Shown here: in pieces, positions 35,991-44,735 of the stretch | Position numbering within the stretch: position 1 is the stretch's first letter | Layout of the letters: each line of letters starts with the position of its first letter | DNA from: Streptomyces sp. NRRL F-525 | GTDB lineage: Bacteria > Actinomycetota > Actinomycetes > Streptomycetales > Streptomycetaceae | DNA: 64,000 nucleotides | NCBI RefSeq assembly: GCF_000716605.1 | Contig: NZ_JNXE01000012.1 | Span: forward strand, 162,178-226,177 | Direction: 5' to 3' | Notes under the pieces: model-generated | Told to the model about the DNA's origin: nothing | Seen by the model: only the letters and a program-made list of their open reading frames with translations | Database searches by the model: none | Made by a program: the position numbers and the translations under genes

Positions 35991-36317
35991 ATGACGATTC
36001 AGCCAGCCAAACTCAGCGATCCCGCCGTCCGGGCGTTCGTCAGCGCCGTCAACGCCCACGACCGCGACGCCTTCCTGGCGCTGCTCGCGCCCGACGCGAC
36101 GATGGCGGACGACGGCACCGACCGTGACCTCACCGACTGGATCGACCGGGAGATCTTCTCCTCCCACGGCCACATGGAGGTCGACCGGGAGTCGAACGGC
36201 GGCCGGGCCCTCGTCGCCAACTACTCCAACGACACCTGGGGCGAGATGCGCACCGCGTGGCGTTTCACGGTCGGCGACGACGGCAGGATCGCCCGCTTCG
36301 AGACGGGCCAGGCCTGA
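35991..36317 (+). CDS. SnoaL-like nuclear-transport-factor-2 fold protein
   Basis: The 108-residue product has the NTF2-like pattern of SnoaL-type proteins: VRAFVSAVNAHDRDAFLALLAPDATMADDG near the start and WGEMRTAWRFTVGDDGRIARFETGQA at the end. Such proteins are small isomerases or binding proteins, and the substrate is unknown. ATG 35991 is used; GTG 35976 in frame is possible. It is divergent from the DoxX gene. Confidence 0.78.
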   Translation: MTIQPAKLSDPAVRAFVSAVNAHDRDAFLALLAPDATMADDGTDRDLTDWIDREIFSSHGHMEVDRESNGGRALVANYSNDTWGEMRTAWRFTVGDDGRIARFETGQA

Positions 36318-36355
36318 CCGCCGTAGAAAACCCGCCGTGGAAAGCCGAAAAGCCC

Positions 36356-36386
36356 TTGCCCTGAAGTGCGCTTCAACTCCTAGTGT
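36356..36386 (+). promoter_or_regulatory. MerR-type promoter of the aldo/keto reductase gene
   Basis: TTGCCC (36356-36361) and TAGTGT (36381-36386) are separated by an over-long 19-bp spacer that carries the dyad TGAAGTGCGCTTCA (36362-36375). A 19-bp spacer with a central dyad is the hallmark of MerR-activated promoters. Transcription would begin at or next to the ATG at 36395, giving a leaderless mRNA. Confidence 0.7.
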
Positions 36387-36394
36387 CCACAGGC

Positions 36395-37390
36395 ATGGAG
36401 ACCAAGTCGAACATCAGGACCCTCGGACGCAGTGGCATCGACGTGAGCGCTCTCGGCTTCGGCTGCTGGGCGATCGGCGGTGAGTGGCAGGACGCGAGCG
36501 GGCAGCCGCTCGGCTGGGGCAAGGTCGACGACGAGGAGTCCGTACGGGCGGTCCGGCGCGCCCTCGATCTGGGCGTGACGTTCTTCGACACCGCCGACAC
36601 CTACGGCGCGGGGCACAGCGAACGCGTCCTCGGCCGCGCGCTCGGCAAGCGCCGGGACGACGTCGTCCTCGCCACCAAGTGGGGCAACGTCTTCGACGAG
36701 GACACCCGCACCCTCACCGGCTCCGACGACTCCCCGGAGTACGCCCGCCGCGCGCTCACCGCGTCCCTGGAGCGCCTGGACACCGATCACATCGACCTGT
36801 ACCAACTCCACCTGTCCGACGCCGACTTGGAGCGGGCCGCCCAACTCCGGGACCAGTGCGAGGAGTTCGTACGGGAGGGCCTGATCCGCGCCTACGCCTG
36901 GAGCACCGACGACCCGGCCCGCGCCGCCGTGTTCGCCGAGGGGGAGCACTGCGCGGCCGTACAGCACGCGGCGAACGTGTTGCAGGACGCCCCCGAAATG
37001 TTCGCCCTGTGCGAGGAGTTGGGCCTGGCCAGCATCAACCGCAGCCCGCTCGCCATGGGCCTGCTCACCGGAAAGCAGGCGCCGGGGCGGGAGTTGGAGG
37101 CCGGCGACATCCGCAACACGCCCCCGGCGTGGATGCAGGGCTTCAAGCAGGGCGCGGGCGCCGACGAGGACTACGTGGCCCGCGTGGAAGCCCTGCGCGA
37201 GATCCTGACCTCCGAGGGCCGCACCCCGGCCCAGGGCGCCCTCGCCTGGCTCTGGGCCCGTAGCCCCCGCACCGTCCCGATCCCCGGCTTCCGCTCGGTC
37301 ACGCAGGCCGAGCAGAACGCGGGCGCGATCGCCAAGGGGCCGCTCACCGCGGGGCAGTTGGCGGAGGTCGACCGCGTACTCGGGCGCTAA
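36395..37390 (+). CDS. Aldo/keto reductase
   Basis: The 331-residue product is an aldo/keto reductase. It has the N-terminal LGRSGIDVSALGFGCWAIGG, catalytic Asp and Tyr in GVTFFDTADTYGAGHSE, Lys in VVLATKWGNVF, the HIDLYQLHL strand motif with His, and the C-terminal cofactor-binding IPGFRSVTQAEQNAGA. It should reduce carbonyl compounds with NADPH. The promoter indicates control by a MerR-type activator, possibly responding to an electrophile. The ATG is chosen because the -10 element lies nine bases upstream. Confidence 0.92.
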   Translation: METKSNIRTLGRSGIDVSALGFGCWAIGGEWQDASGQPLGWGKVDDEESVRAVRRALDLGVTFFDTADTYGAGHSERVLGRALGKRRDDVVLATKWGNVFDEDTRTLTGSDDSPEYARRALTASLERLDTDHIDLYQLHLSDADLERAAQLRDQCEEFVREGLIRAYAWSTDDPARAAVFAEGEHCAAVQHAANVLQDAPEMFALCEELGLASINRSPLAMGLLTGKQAPGRELEAGDIRNTPPAWMQGFKQGAGADEDYVARVEALREILTSEGRTPAQGALAWLWARSPRTVPIPGFRSVTQAEQNAGAIAKGPLTAGQLAEVDRVLGR

Positions 37391-37449
37391 GCGGCCCGAC
37401 GGGACCACGATGCTGTCGGCGAGTCCGGCGCAGCAGGGTACCTAGCCGA

Positions 37450-37486
37450 AAAAGTGTGACACTTCTGGCGAAAGTGTCACACTTTT
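37450..37486. repeat. Dispersed inverted repeat, copy 2 (likely bidirectional terminator)
   Basis: A perfect 15-bp inverted repeat, AAAAGTGTGACACTT (37450-37464) and AAGTGTCACACTTTT (37472-37486), with a 7-nt loop. It sits between the convergent aldo/keto reductase and ABC ATPase genes about 60 bp from each stop, with A/T tails on both sides, so it could terminate both. Half-site centres are 37458 and 37478, 20 bp apart, as in copies 1 and 3. Confidence 0.8.
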
Positions 37487-37546
37487 CGGAGGTACATGGC
37501 CCCGGCCCGCTGGCGGGCGCGACGGCCTGATTGTCGCGGGCCTGGC

Positions 37547-38281
37547 TCAGTAACCCTGGTTGCCGTGTTCCGCGTACTGCTGCTGAGGTGCGAACTGGCC
37601 GCTTCGGCCCTGCTCGGTCAGCGTGATCTGGCCGGCCTTGATGGTCGCCAGGCGCGGCGCGCGGCGGGCGATCGACGAGTCGTGGGTGACCATGATGAAG
37701 GTCAGCCCGTACTCGTGCCAGAGGCCTTCGAGCAGGCCCATGATGTCGTCGCGGGTGCCCTCGTCGAGGTTGCCGGTGGGCTCGTCGGCGAGGAGGACCT
37801 TCGGCTTCTTCACCAGCGCGCGGGCGATCGCGACGCGCTGCTGCTGGCCGCCGGAGAGTTCGGACGGGGCGTGCTTGAGGCGGTCGCCGAGGCCCACCGA
37901 GGTCAGCGCCTCGGCCGCCCGCTCGCGGCGCTCGGCCGGCTTGACGCCGAGCGGGACGAGGGCCGTCTCGACGTTCTCCTGCGCGGTGAGCGTCGGGATG
38001 AGGTTGAAGGACTGGAAGATGATGCCGATCTTCTCGGCCCGCAGCCGGGTCAGCTTCGCCTCGCTGATGGTGGCGAGGTTGACGCCGTCCAGCTCGACAC
38101 TGCCCTCGGAGGGCCGGTCCAGGCCGCCGATCATCTGCAGCAGCGTCGACTTGCCGCCGCCGGTGGGGCCCTGGATGACGAGCTGGTCGCCGTCCTCGAT
38201 CGTGAGGTCGACGCCCCGCAGCGCCTCGACCGTCTCCTTGCCCCGCGAGTAGCGCTTGGTCACGCCGGTGAGCTTGTACAT
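37547..38281 (-). CDS. ABC transporter ATP-binding protein, MacB/LolD type
   Basis: The 244-residue product has Walker A GPTGGGKST (about 39-47), Q-loop FQSFNLIP, signature LSGGQQQRVAIARAL, Walker B VLLADEPTGNLDE and switch VTHD. The GPTGGGKST form is a variant of the usual GPSGSGKST. MacB/LolD-type ATPases work with FtsX-like permeases, and the permease gene lies immediately upstream in the operon. A role in drug or peptide export, or lipoprotein handling, is possible. Confidence 0.92.
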   Translation of the reverse strand: MYKLTGVTKRYSRGKETVEALRGVDLTIEDGDQLVIQGPTGGGKSTLLQMIGGLDRPSEGSVELDGVNLATISEAKLTRLRAEKIGIIFQSFNLIPTLTAQENVETALVPLGVKPAERRERAAEALTSVGLGDRLKHAPSELSGGQQQRVAIARALVKKPKVLLADEPTGNLDEGTRDDIMGLLEGLWHEYGLTFIMVTHDSSIARRAPRLATIKAGQITLTEQGRSGQFAPQQQYAEHGNQGY

Positions 38282-38380
38282 GGGATCTCCGTCGATACGT
38301 CTGTGAAGAAGAGGGTCGGGGCGCCGCCGCCCGGGGGGAACGGTGGCGGCGCCCCGGTTCAGGGGGTGCGGCGCGGTCGG

Positions 38381-39871
38381 CTACGACACGCTGCGCAGCG
38401 CGTCCGCCGGACGCATCCGCGACGCACGCCAGCCGCCCATCGCGCCGGCGATCAGGCCGCCGGTGACGGCCAGGCCCACCGCGAGGGCGATCGTGGTCAG
38501 CGAGACCGGCGCGTTCAGGGCGATCTCCAGGGTGTTGGAGGTGGCCTGCTGGCCGGGGCCGCCTTGGCCGCCGCCACCGGGGCCGCCGCCCATGCCGCCA
38601 CCGCCGGTGGAGGTGGAGCCGAGCTGCGCGGTCAGCTTGGGGCTGATCGCGGTGACCGTGTAGGCCGCCAGCAGGCCGAGGGCGATACCGAGACCGCCGC
38701 CGATCAGACCGTTGACCATGGACTCGCCGACGACCTGCCGGGTCACCTTGCGGCTCGGCCAGCCGAGCGCCTTCAGCGTGCCGAACTCACGCACCCGGCG
38801 GGACACCGCCGAGGAGGTGAGCAGCGCGGCGACGAGGAACGCGGCGATCAGCACCGCGATCGACAGCCACTTGCCCACGCTGGTCGCGAGGTTGGAGGCG
38901 GTGGACAGCGAACCGGAGACCGTGGACGCGAGGTCGGCGGAGGTGGTGACCGTCGTACCCGAGATGTTCTTCTGGATGGTGGTCTTGACGGCCGAGATCT
39001 GCTTGGAGTCGGTCGCCTTGACGTAGATCGTGGTGACCTTGTTCTTCGAGTCGCCCAGCGTCTGCGCCTGCTTCAGCGGGACGTACACGTCGATCGTGGA
39101 CTCGCTGCTGTTGGGCGTCGCGATGCCGATGACGGTGAACTTGGTGCCGGAGATCGAGAAGGTCGAACCGACCTTGTACTTCTTCGACTTGGCGTACGAC
39201 TTGCTGACGACCGCGACCTTCGCGTCGGTCTGCGCGGTCGTGAAGGTCTTGCCGGTGGTGATCTTCGACGTGGACAGCGGGCCCAGCGTCTGGTTGGTGA
39301 CGTCGATACCCGCGACCGAGTACGAGTTCACGTTGAAGTTGGCGCCGCCGCCCTGCACCTGGGGCTGCCCGGTGCTGGTGCCGCCGCCCGTGCCGCCGCC
39401 GGGGCCGCCCTGCTGCGAACCGGAGGAGGAACCGGACGTGGTGGAGGACTTGGCCTTGCCCTGGGTGAAGGAGCCGTCGACCTTGGTGACGTTCAGGGTG
39501 AGCGCGCCGACCGCGGCGGACACGCCCTTCTGCGAGCCGACCTTGGTGACCAGGGAGGACGCGAGGGCCTGACCGCCCTGCGTGTTCACCCGGTCCGAGC
39601 TCTGCGAGCTGCTGCTGGAGGAGGTGGCGCCGAACTTGAAGCTGGGACCCTGCGAGCTGCCGGCCTTGGGGGCCGACTGCGCCTTGGTCACGGTCATGTC
39701 AGTTCCGAGACCGTAAAGAGACTTGAGGACCTTGTCCTGAGCCTGATTCATGCCGGCCGACACCGAGTTGACGGTGATGACCAGCGCGATACCGAGCGCC
39801 AGACCCATCGCGATGACCAGGGCCGCCTTCTTGCGACGGCTCAGCTCGCGCTTGAGATAGATGCCAAACAT
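38381..39871 (-). CDS. FtsX-like ABC transporter permease
   Basis: The 496-residue product has an N-terminal membrane helix (KKAALVIAMGLALGIALVITVNSVSAGM), a large extracytoplasmic MacB-like domain containing a Ser/Gly/Gln-rich stretch (SSSGSQQGGPGGGTGGGTST), and three C-terminal helices with the FtsX core (SIAVLIAAFLVAALLTSSAVSRRVREFGTLKALGW). The last linker is also Gly-rich (GGGGMGGGPGGGGQGG). It pairs with the ATPase gene 99 bp downstream. ATG 39871 is preferred to the upstream TTG. Confidence 0.9.
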   Translation of the reverse strand: MFGIYLKRELSRRKKAALVIAMGLALGIALVITVNSVSAGMNQAQDKVLKSLYGLGTDMTVTKAQSAPKAGSSQGPSFKFGATSSSSSSQSSDRVNTQGGQALASSLVTKVGSQKGVSAAVGALTLNVTKVDGSFTQGKAKSSTTSGSSSGSQQGGPGGGTGGGTSTGQPQVQGGGANFNVNSYSVAGIDVTNQTLGPLSTSKITTGKTFTTAQTDAKVAVVSKSYAKSKKYKVGSTFSISGTKFTVIGIATPNSSESTIDVYVPLKQAQTLGDSKNKVTTIYVKATDSKQISAVKTTIQKNISGTTVTTSADLASTVSGSLSTASNLATSVGKWLSIAVLIAAFLVAALLTSSAVSRRVREFGTLKALGWPSRKVTRQVVGESMVNGLIGGGLGIALGLLAAYTVTAISPKLTAQLGSTSTGGGGMGGGPGGGGQGGPGQQATSNTLEIALNAPVSLTTIALAVGLAVTGGLIAGAMGGWRASRMRPADALRSVS

Positions 39872-40145
39872 CCCATTCCCCAAAGGTTCTTGGCGCCCGC
39901 TGTGGGCGCGGCCACAAGCTATGGAGGAACCTTTGAGTCGACCTGAGTAAAGGATGTGTCTGGCCTGAGAAAAAGAGGCCCGAAATCAGAATTGCGTCAG
40001 ACAGCTCATTCCTAAGCTGCCGAGGGCTTCCTGCCAGGAAACCCCTGTTCAATGGCTTGCTGGCATGGGCCGTCGATCATCCTTTCGACGCCTCGCGACG
40101 GACCCCGCCGTGCACGCCCGCCCCCTCATTTTGTACGGTCCCGGG

Positions 40146-41321
40146 ATGCGCGATTCCTCTCGGCTCACCCGGCGTGCCGCTCTCGGCCTGACCGCCGCCG
40201 CTCTTCCTCTGGCGGCGGCGACCCCCGCGTCCGCGGCGACCGCGATAGGCGGTGAGCGACTGGCCCGCGACGGGATCCAGGCCGGCGACGCCTCCACGCT
40301 GCCCAAGAAACTCACCGCCCGCGCCTGGCTGATCGCCGACCACAAGACGGGCGAGGTGCTCGCCTCGTACCGCGCGCACCAGCGGCTCGCGCCCGCCTCC
40401 ACGCTGAAGATGCTGTTCGCCGACACCGTGCTGGGGAAGTTCGAGCGGACCCGCACCTACCGGGTCACCGACGCAGACCTCGCCGACGTCCCCTCCGGCT
40501 CCAGCCTGGTCGGTGTGAAGCCCGGAATCCTGTACAGCGTCCACCAGTTGTGGCAGGGCGTCTTCCTGCGCTCGGGCAACGACGCCGTGCACGTGCTGGC
40601 CCACATGAACGGCGGGATCGCCGCGACGGTCGCCGAGATGCAGGCCAAGGCGAAGGACCTCCAGGCCCTGGACACGCACGTGGTGAGCCCGGACGGCTTC
40701 GACCACCCCGGCCAGGTCTCCTCGGCGTACGACCTCACGCTCTTCGCCCGGCACGGGCTGCACGACGACGACTTCAGCGCGTACTGCTCGACCCGGACCG
40801 CGAACTTCCCGGCCGGCGGCAAGAAGACCTTCCAGATCCAGAACACCGACCGCCTGCTCAGCGGCGCGTACGGCCTGCGCCCGTACCCAGGGATCATCGG
40901 CGTGAAGAACGGCTACACCAGCCACGCCGGCAACACCTTCACCGGCGCCGCCACCCGCGGCGGCCGCACCCTCCTGGTCACCGTGATGCACCCCGCGAAC
41001 GGCGGCAACGAGGTCTACAAGGAGACCGCCGCACTGCTCGACTGGGGCTTCGGCAAAGGGAGTTCGGCCCGGGCGGTGGGCACGCTGGTCGAGCCGCTGA
41101 GCGAGGGCGGGGCCACCGCGAGCCCGACGCCGTCGGGTGCCAAGGGTGCGCCGGGAGCCTCCGGGAGCGCCGCCTCCTCCTCGTCGGACGGCGCCTCGCC
41201 CTGGCCGATGCTGGGCGGCGCGGCGGGGGCGGTCGCGGTGCTCACGGGCGGCGCGTTCGCGCTGCGCCGGCGGCGGGCGGCCGTAGCGGCGGCCAAGTCC
41301 CAGGAGCTCGACGGGAGTTGA
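40146..41321 (+). CDS. D-alanyl-D-alanine carboxypeptidase (S11 family)
   Basis: The 391-residue product is a DacC/PBP5-type serine peptidase that trims peptidoglycan stem peptides outside the membrane. It has a twin-arginine-like signal peptide (RLTRRAALGLTAAALPLAAATPASA), SxxK in LAPASTLKM, SGN in RSGNDA and KNG (in place of KTG) in GVKNGYTSHAGNT. A Ser/Pro-rich linker leads to a C-terminal transmembrane helix and basic tail (FALRRRRAAV), so it is membrane-anchored. The ATG lies six bases after a TACGGT -10-like element, suggesting a leaderless mRNA. Confidence 0.9.
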   Translation: MRDSSRLTRRAALGLTAAALPLAAATPASAATAIGGERLARDGIQAGDASTLPKKLTARAWLIADHKTGEVLASYRAHQRLAPASTLKMLFADTVLGKFERTRTYRVTDADLADVPSGSSLVGVKPGILYSVHQLWQGVFLRSGNDAVHVLAHMNGGIAATVAEMQAKAKDLQALDTHVVSPDGFDHPGQVSSAYDLTLFARHGLHDDDFSAYCSTRTANFPAGGKKTFQIQNTDRLLSGAYGLRPYPGIIGVKNGYTSHAGNTFTGAATRGGRTLLVTVMHPANGGNEVYKETAALLDWGFGKGSSARAVGTLVEPLSEGGATASPTPSGAKGAPGASGSAASSSSDGASPWPMLGGAAGAVAVLTGGAFALRRRRAAVAAAKSQELDGS

Positions 41322-41563
41322 TGTGACGCGACAGCCGCTCCACGGTCCGGTGCGTAACCCGCGGTCCCACGCGGGCTCCACCCCCACCCGGGCCGTGGAA
41401 CGACTGTCGCCTCTCCCCCCTCGGATTGGCCTGCGGAACCAAGAGCTCCGCCAGTGCGGAACCCTTGTGCTCCAAGTGTGAAGCTTTGATGGAGAGAGTT
41501 GAGCATAAGTCAGTAACCGGCCGCAATGGTACGGACGGTCAAATTCCGTTTGTGCAACTTGCC
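41322..41563. other. Intergenic region
   Basis: This stretch of 242 bases separates the carboxypeptidase gene from the convergent SDR gene. It has a short hairpin CCCGCG-GTCCCA-CGCGGG (41358-41375) that may terminate the carboxypeptidase transcript. The second half (about 41450-41560) is noticeably richer in A and T than the surroundings. A frame from 41426 with a CxxC motif runs on into SDR antisense sequence and is not credible as a gene. Confidence 0.45.
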
Positions 41564-42325
41564 CTAGCCGCGCCCGACATACGGCATCGCGGTCGCCAGC
41601 ACCGTCGCGAACTGCACGTTCGCCCCCAGCGGCAGCTCCGCCATGTGCCGAACGGTGCGCGCCACATCGGCGACATCCATCACCGGTTCCGGGGTTACCA
41701 CCCCGTTGGCCTGCAGCGCACCGGTCTCCATCCGTGCCGTCATGTCGGTCGCCGCGTTCCCGATGTCGATCTGCCCGACCGCGATCGAGTACGGCCGCCC
41801 GTCCAGCGACAGCGACTTGGTGAGCCCCGTCAGCGCGTGCTTGGTGGCGGTGTAGGCCACGGACTGCGGCCGAGGCGTATGAGCGGAAATGGACCCGTTG
41901 TTGATGATCCGCCCGCCCTGCGGCACCTGCTCCTTCATCCGCCGGTACGCCGCCTGCGCACACAGGAACGCCCCGTTGAGATTGGTGTCCACCACATGCC
42001 GCCAGGCGTCGTACGACAACTCCTCGACCGGTACCCCACCGGGCCCGAAGGTCCCCGCGTTGTTGAACAGCAGATCCACCCGCCCGAACCGCTCCACGGC
42101 CGCGTCGAACAGCCCGTCCACGTCCTCCGGCCGCGCCACGTCCGTCGCCACGGCGAGGGAGGCGCCCTCAGGCACCAGCGCGGCGGTCTCCTCCAGCGGT
42201 TCGGCGCGGCGGCCGGCCAGTGCCAACGACCAGCCCGCGCGCAGCAGTTCCACGGCGACCGCGCGCCCGATGCCGGATCCGGCGCCGGTCACCACGGCGA
42301 TCTTCGACGATTCCTCAGCGTTCAT
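41564..42325 (-). CDS. SDR family oxidoreductase
   Basis: The 253-residue product is a classical short-chain dehydrogenase: cofactor motif [20 protein letters not shown] in [13 protein letters not shown], and catalytic Ser...Tyr-x-x-x-Lys in [29 protein letters not shown]. It reduces or oxidises a hydroxyl/carbonyl with NAD(P)(H); the substrate is unknown. It lies 16 bp downstream of the Gfo/Idh-type gene on the same strand, so the two probably form an operon. Confidence 0.92.
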   Translation of the reverse strand: MNAEESSKIAVVTGAGSGIGRAVAVELLRAGWSLALAGRRAEPLEETAALVPEGASLAVATDVARPEDVDGLFDAAVERFGRVDLLFNNAGTFGPGGVPVEELSYDAWRHVVDTNLNGAFLCAQAAYRRMKEQVPQGGRIINNGSISAHTPRPQSVAYTATKHALTGLTKSLSLDGRPYSIAVGQIDIGNAATDMTARMETGALQANGVVTPEPVMDVADVARTVRHMAELPLGANVQFATVLATAMPYVGRG

Positions 42326-42341
42326 GGCCGCAGCCTACGAG

Positions 42342-43340
42342 TCACCCCTCCTGCGGGTACCGCACCCCGATCCGCTCCCGCACCGCGTCCAGCGTCCGCA
42401 TCACCGCGAGGGTCCCCTCCAGCGGCACCAGCGGCGACTCGGTCTCCCCGGCCCGCACCGCCCGCATCACCTCGGACGCCTCGTGGCGCAACGTGTTGCG
42501 CGGCCCGTCCGCCGGGTCGAGCACGAACTCCTCGGGGTCGCGCCCGTCCCGGTGCAGCACGAACCGCTCCGGGTGGAAGAAGCCGTCCGGGATGTCGATC
42601 CGCCCCAGCGATCCGGTCACCGACGCCGAGGTCCCCGTACCGCCGACGATCGAGCAGTGCAGCGCGGCCAGCGCCCCGCTGTCCCAGGAGAACAGGGCCG
42701 CCGTCTGCAGATCGGCACCCTCGGGGGAGAGCACGGCCGACGCCTTGACGTCCGTGGGCTCACCGAGCAGCAGATGCGCGAACGACACCGGGTACACCCC
42801 GAGGTCCAGCAGCGCGCCCCCGCCCTGCGCCGGATCACGCAGCCGGTGTGAGGGCGGAAAGGGCCCCGCGAGCCCGAAGTCGGCCTGGATCGTGCGGACT
42901 TCACCGATGGCACCATCGTCGACCAGCGACTTCAGCCGACGTACGAGCGGATTGCAGTACATCCACATGGCCTCCATCAGGAAGCTGCCACGCGCCCTCG
43001 CCAGTTCCACGAGCTCGGCGGCCTCGCGGGAGTTCAGGGTGAAGGCCTTCTCGACGAGCACGTTCCGCCCGGCCTCCAGACAGAGACCGGCCGCCGTGCG
43101 ATGCGCCGAGTGCGGGGTGGCGACGTAGACGACATCGATGTCCGCGTCGTTCGCCAGCGCGTCCCAGCCGCCGTAGGCCCGCTCGATCCCGAACCGTTCC
43201 GCGAAGGCCTTCGCCGAGGCCTCCGTGCGCGAGGCCACCGCGACCAGCTCGGCGTCCGGCAGATCGACGAGCTCCGCCGCGAACGCGGCCGCGATCCCAC
43301 CCGTGGCCAGGACTCCCCAGCGCACCCTCTGTTCCGTCAT
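42342..43340 (-). CDS. Gfo/Idh/MocA family oxidoreductase
   Basis: The 332-residue product has the N-terminal Rossmann segment WGVLATGGIAAAFAAEL, the VDVVYVATPHSAHRTAA strand, the family motif EKAFTLNSREAAELVELARARGSFLMEAMWMYCNPLVRRLK, and a C-terminal alpha/beta substrate domain (GGGALLDLGVYPVSFAHLLLG). Members oxidise sugars, inositols or dihydrodiols with NAD(P). The start ATG follows a frame extension that lacks family motifs. It is the first gene of a likely two-gene operon with the SDR. Confidence 0.9.
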   Translation of the reverse strand: MTEQRVRWGVLATGGIAAAFAAELVDLPDAELVAVASRTEASAKAFAERFGIERAYGGWDALANDADIDVVYVATPHSAHRTAAGLCLEAGRNVLVEKAFTLNSREAAELVELARARGSFLMEAMWMYCNPLVRRLKSLVDDGAIGEVRTIQADFGLAGPFPPSHRLRDPAQGGGALLDLGVYPVSFAHLLLGEPTDVKASAVLSPEGADLQTAALFSWDSGALAALHCSIVGGTGTSASVTGSLGRIDIPDGFFHPERFVLHRDGRDPEEFVLDPADGPRNTLRHEASEVMRAVRAGETESPLVPLEGTLAVMRTLDAVRERIGVRYPQEG

Positions 43341-43427
43341 CGCGGCCCCACCCTCGCTCACCAGACCCTCGGCACCCTGTACGAGCTGAGAGCATAGGTG
43401 GCGGATCACTCGGAGAGGGAGGGGCAC

Positions 43428-44735
43428 ATGCCCGAGCAGGGGGCGCAGACGCCGGCCGTGCCGCAGTCCGCCGTACCGTCGTCACCGTCACCGTCACCGT
43501 CATCGCTCAAGGCGACCCGTCGCGCGGGCCTCCTCATGATCCTCGTCCTCGGCGGCCTCACGGCGACCCCGCCGCTGTCGATGGACATGTACCTCCCCGC
43601 GCTCCCGGCGGTCACCCGCTCCCTGCACGCACCCGCCGCGACCGTCCAACTCACGCTCACCGCCTGCCTCGCGGGCATGGCGCTGGGCCAGCTGGCGGTG
43701 GGTCCGATGAGCGACAAGTGGGGCCGCCGACGCCCACTGCTGACGGGCCTGGCCGTCTACGTCGTCGCGACCGCCCTGTGCGCGATCGCGCCGAACGTCG
43801 AGTCCCTGGTCGCCTTCCGACTGGTCCAGGGCCTGGCGGGCGCGGCCGGAATAGTGATCGCGAGGGCGGTCGTACGCGACCTGTACGACGGCGTGGCGAT
43901 GGCCCGCTTCTTCTCCACCCTGATGCTGGTCTCCGGGGTGGCACCGATCGTCGCGCCGCTGGTGGGCGGCCAGATCCTGCGGGTCACGGACTGGCGGGGC
44001 GTGTTCGTGGTCCTGACGTTCGTCGGCATGGCGCTCGCGGTCCTCGTCTGGACCCGCCTCCCCGAGACCCTCGCCCCGGCGGACCGCCACGCGGGCGGCA
44101 CGGCGGAGGCCCTGCGCGGCATGCGCGCCCTCCTGGCCGACCTCCCCTTCACGGGCTACATGCTCACGGGCGGCTTCTCCTTCGCCGCGCTGTTCGCGTA
44201 CATCTCGGCGTCCCCCTTCGTCGTCCAGGAGATCTACGGCGCGACCCCGCAGACCTTCAGCCTCCTCTTCGGCATCAACTCGGTGGGCCTGGTGGCAGTG
44301 GGCCAGATCAACGGCAAGCTGCTGGTGGGCCGGGTCTCGATGGACAAGGTCCTGGGCGCGGGCCTGGCGGTGGTGGTGCTGGCGGCGACGGCGCTGCTGC
44401 TGATGGCGACGGGTGTGTTCGGCGAGGTGGGCCTGGTCCCGGTGGCGGCGGGCCTCTTCGTCCTGATGTCGGCGATGGGCGTGACACTCCCCAACGCCCA
44501 GACCCTGGCGCTGATGCGCACGCGCCACTCGGCGGGCTCCGCGTCCGCGCTGCTGGGCACGTCGTCCTTCCTGATCGGCGCGGTGGCGTCCCCGTTGGTC
44601 GGCATCGCGGGCGAGCACACGGCCGTCCCGATGGCGGTTGTCCAACTGGTGGCCGCACTGGTGGCGGTGGCCTGCTTCGTGGGAATGTGCCGTCCTTGGA
44701 ACACACGTACGACCGCGGAGGGAGTGGGGAGCTGA
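43428..44735 (+). CDS. MFS drug exporter, Bcr/CflA type
   Basis: The 435-residue product has about 12 transmembrane helices and the Bcr/CflA signature TPPLSMDMYLPALPAVTRSLHAPAATVQLTLTACLAGMALGQLAVGPMSDKWGRRRPLL, including the MFS motif A (GPMSDKWGRRRPL). It should export drugs or similar compounds. The first 30 residues are Pro/Ser-rich, encoded by a short GTCACC-type repeat. ATG 43428 is preferred because GGAGAGGGAGGGG lies directly before it; GTG 43398 is in frame. Confidence 0.9.
   Translation: MPEQGAQTPAVPQSAVPSSPSPSPSSLKATRRAGLLMILVLGGLTATPPLSMDMYLPALPAVTRSLHAPAATVQLTLTACLAGMALGQLAVGPMSDKWGRRRPLLTGLAVYVVATALCAIAPNVESLVAFRLVQGLAGAAGIVIARAVVRDLYDGVAMARFFSTLMLVSGVAPIVAPLVGGQILRVTDWRGVFVVLTFVGMALAVLVWTRLPETLAPADRHAGGTAEALRGMRALLADLPFTGYMLTGGFSFAALFAYISASPFVVQEIYGATPQTFSLLFGINSVGLVAVGQINGKLLVGRVSMDKVLGAGLAVVVLAATALLLMATGVFGEVGLVPVAAGLFVLMSAMGVTLPNAQTLALMRTRHSAGSASALLGTSSFLIGAVASPLVGIAGEHTAVPMAVVQLVAALVAVACFVGMCRPWNTRTTAEGVGS

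Noticed and set aside
41426..42748. Long plus-strand frame with a CxxC motif
   Set aside because: Most of it is antisense to the SDR and Gfo/Idh genes, which have clear family motifs; the unique first part is too short to support.
43482..43510. Repeated GTCACC units near the MFS start as a CRISPR or microsatellite element
   Set aside because: The repeat is short and codes for Ser-Pro repeats in the N-terminus of the exporter; there are no spacers.
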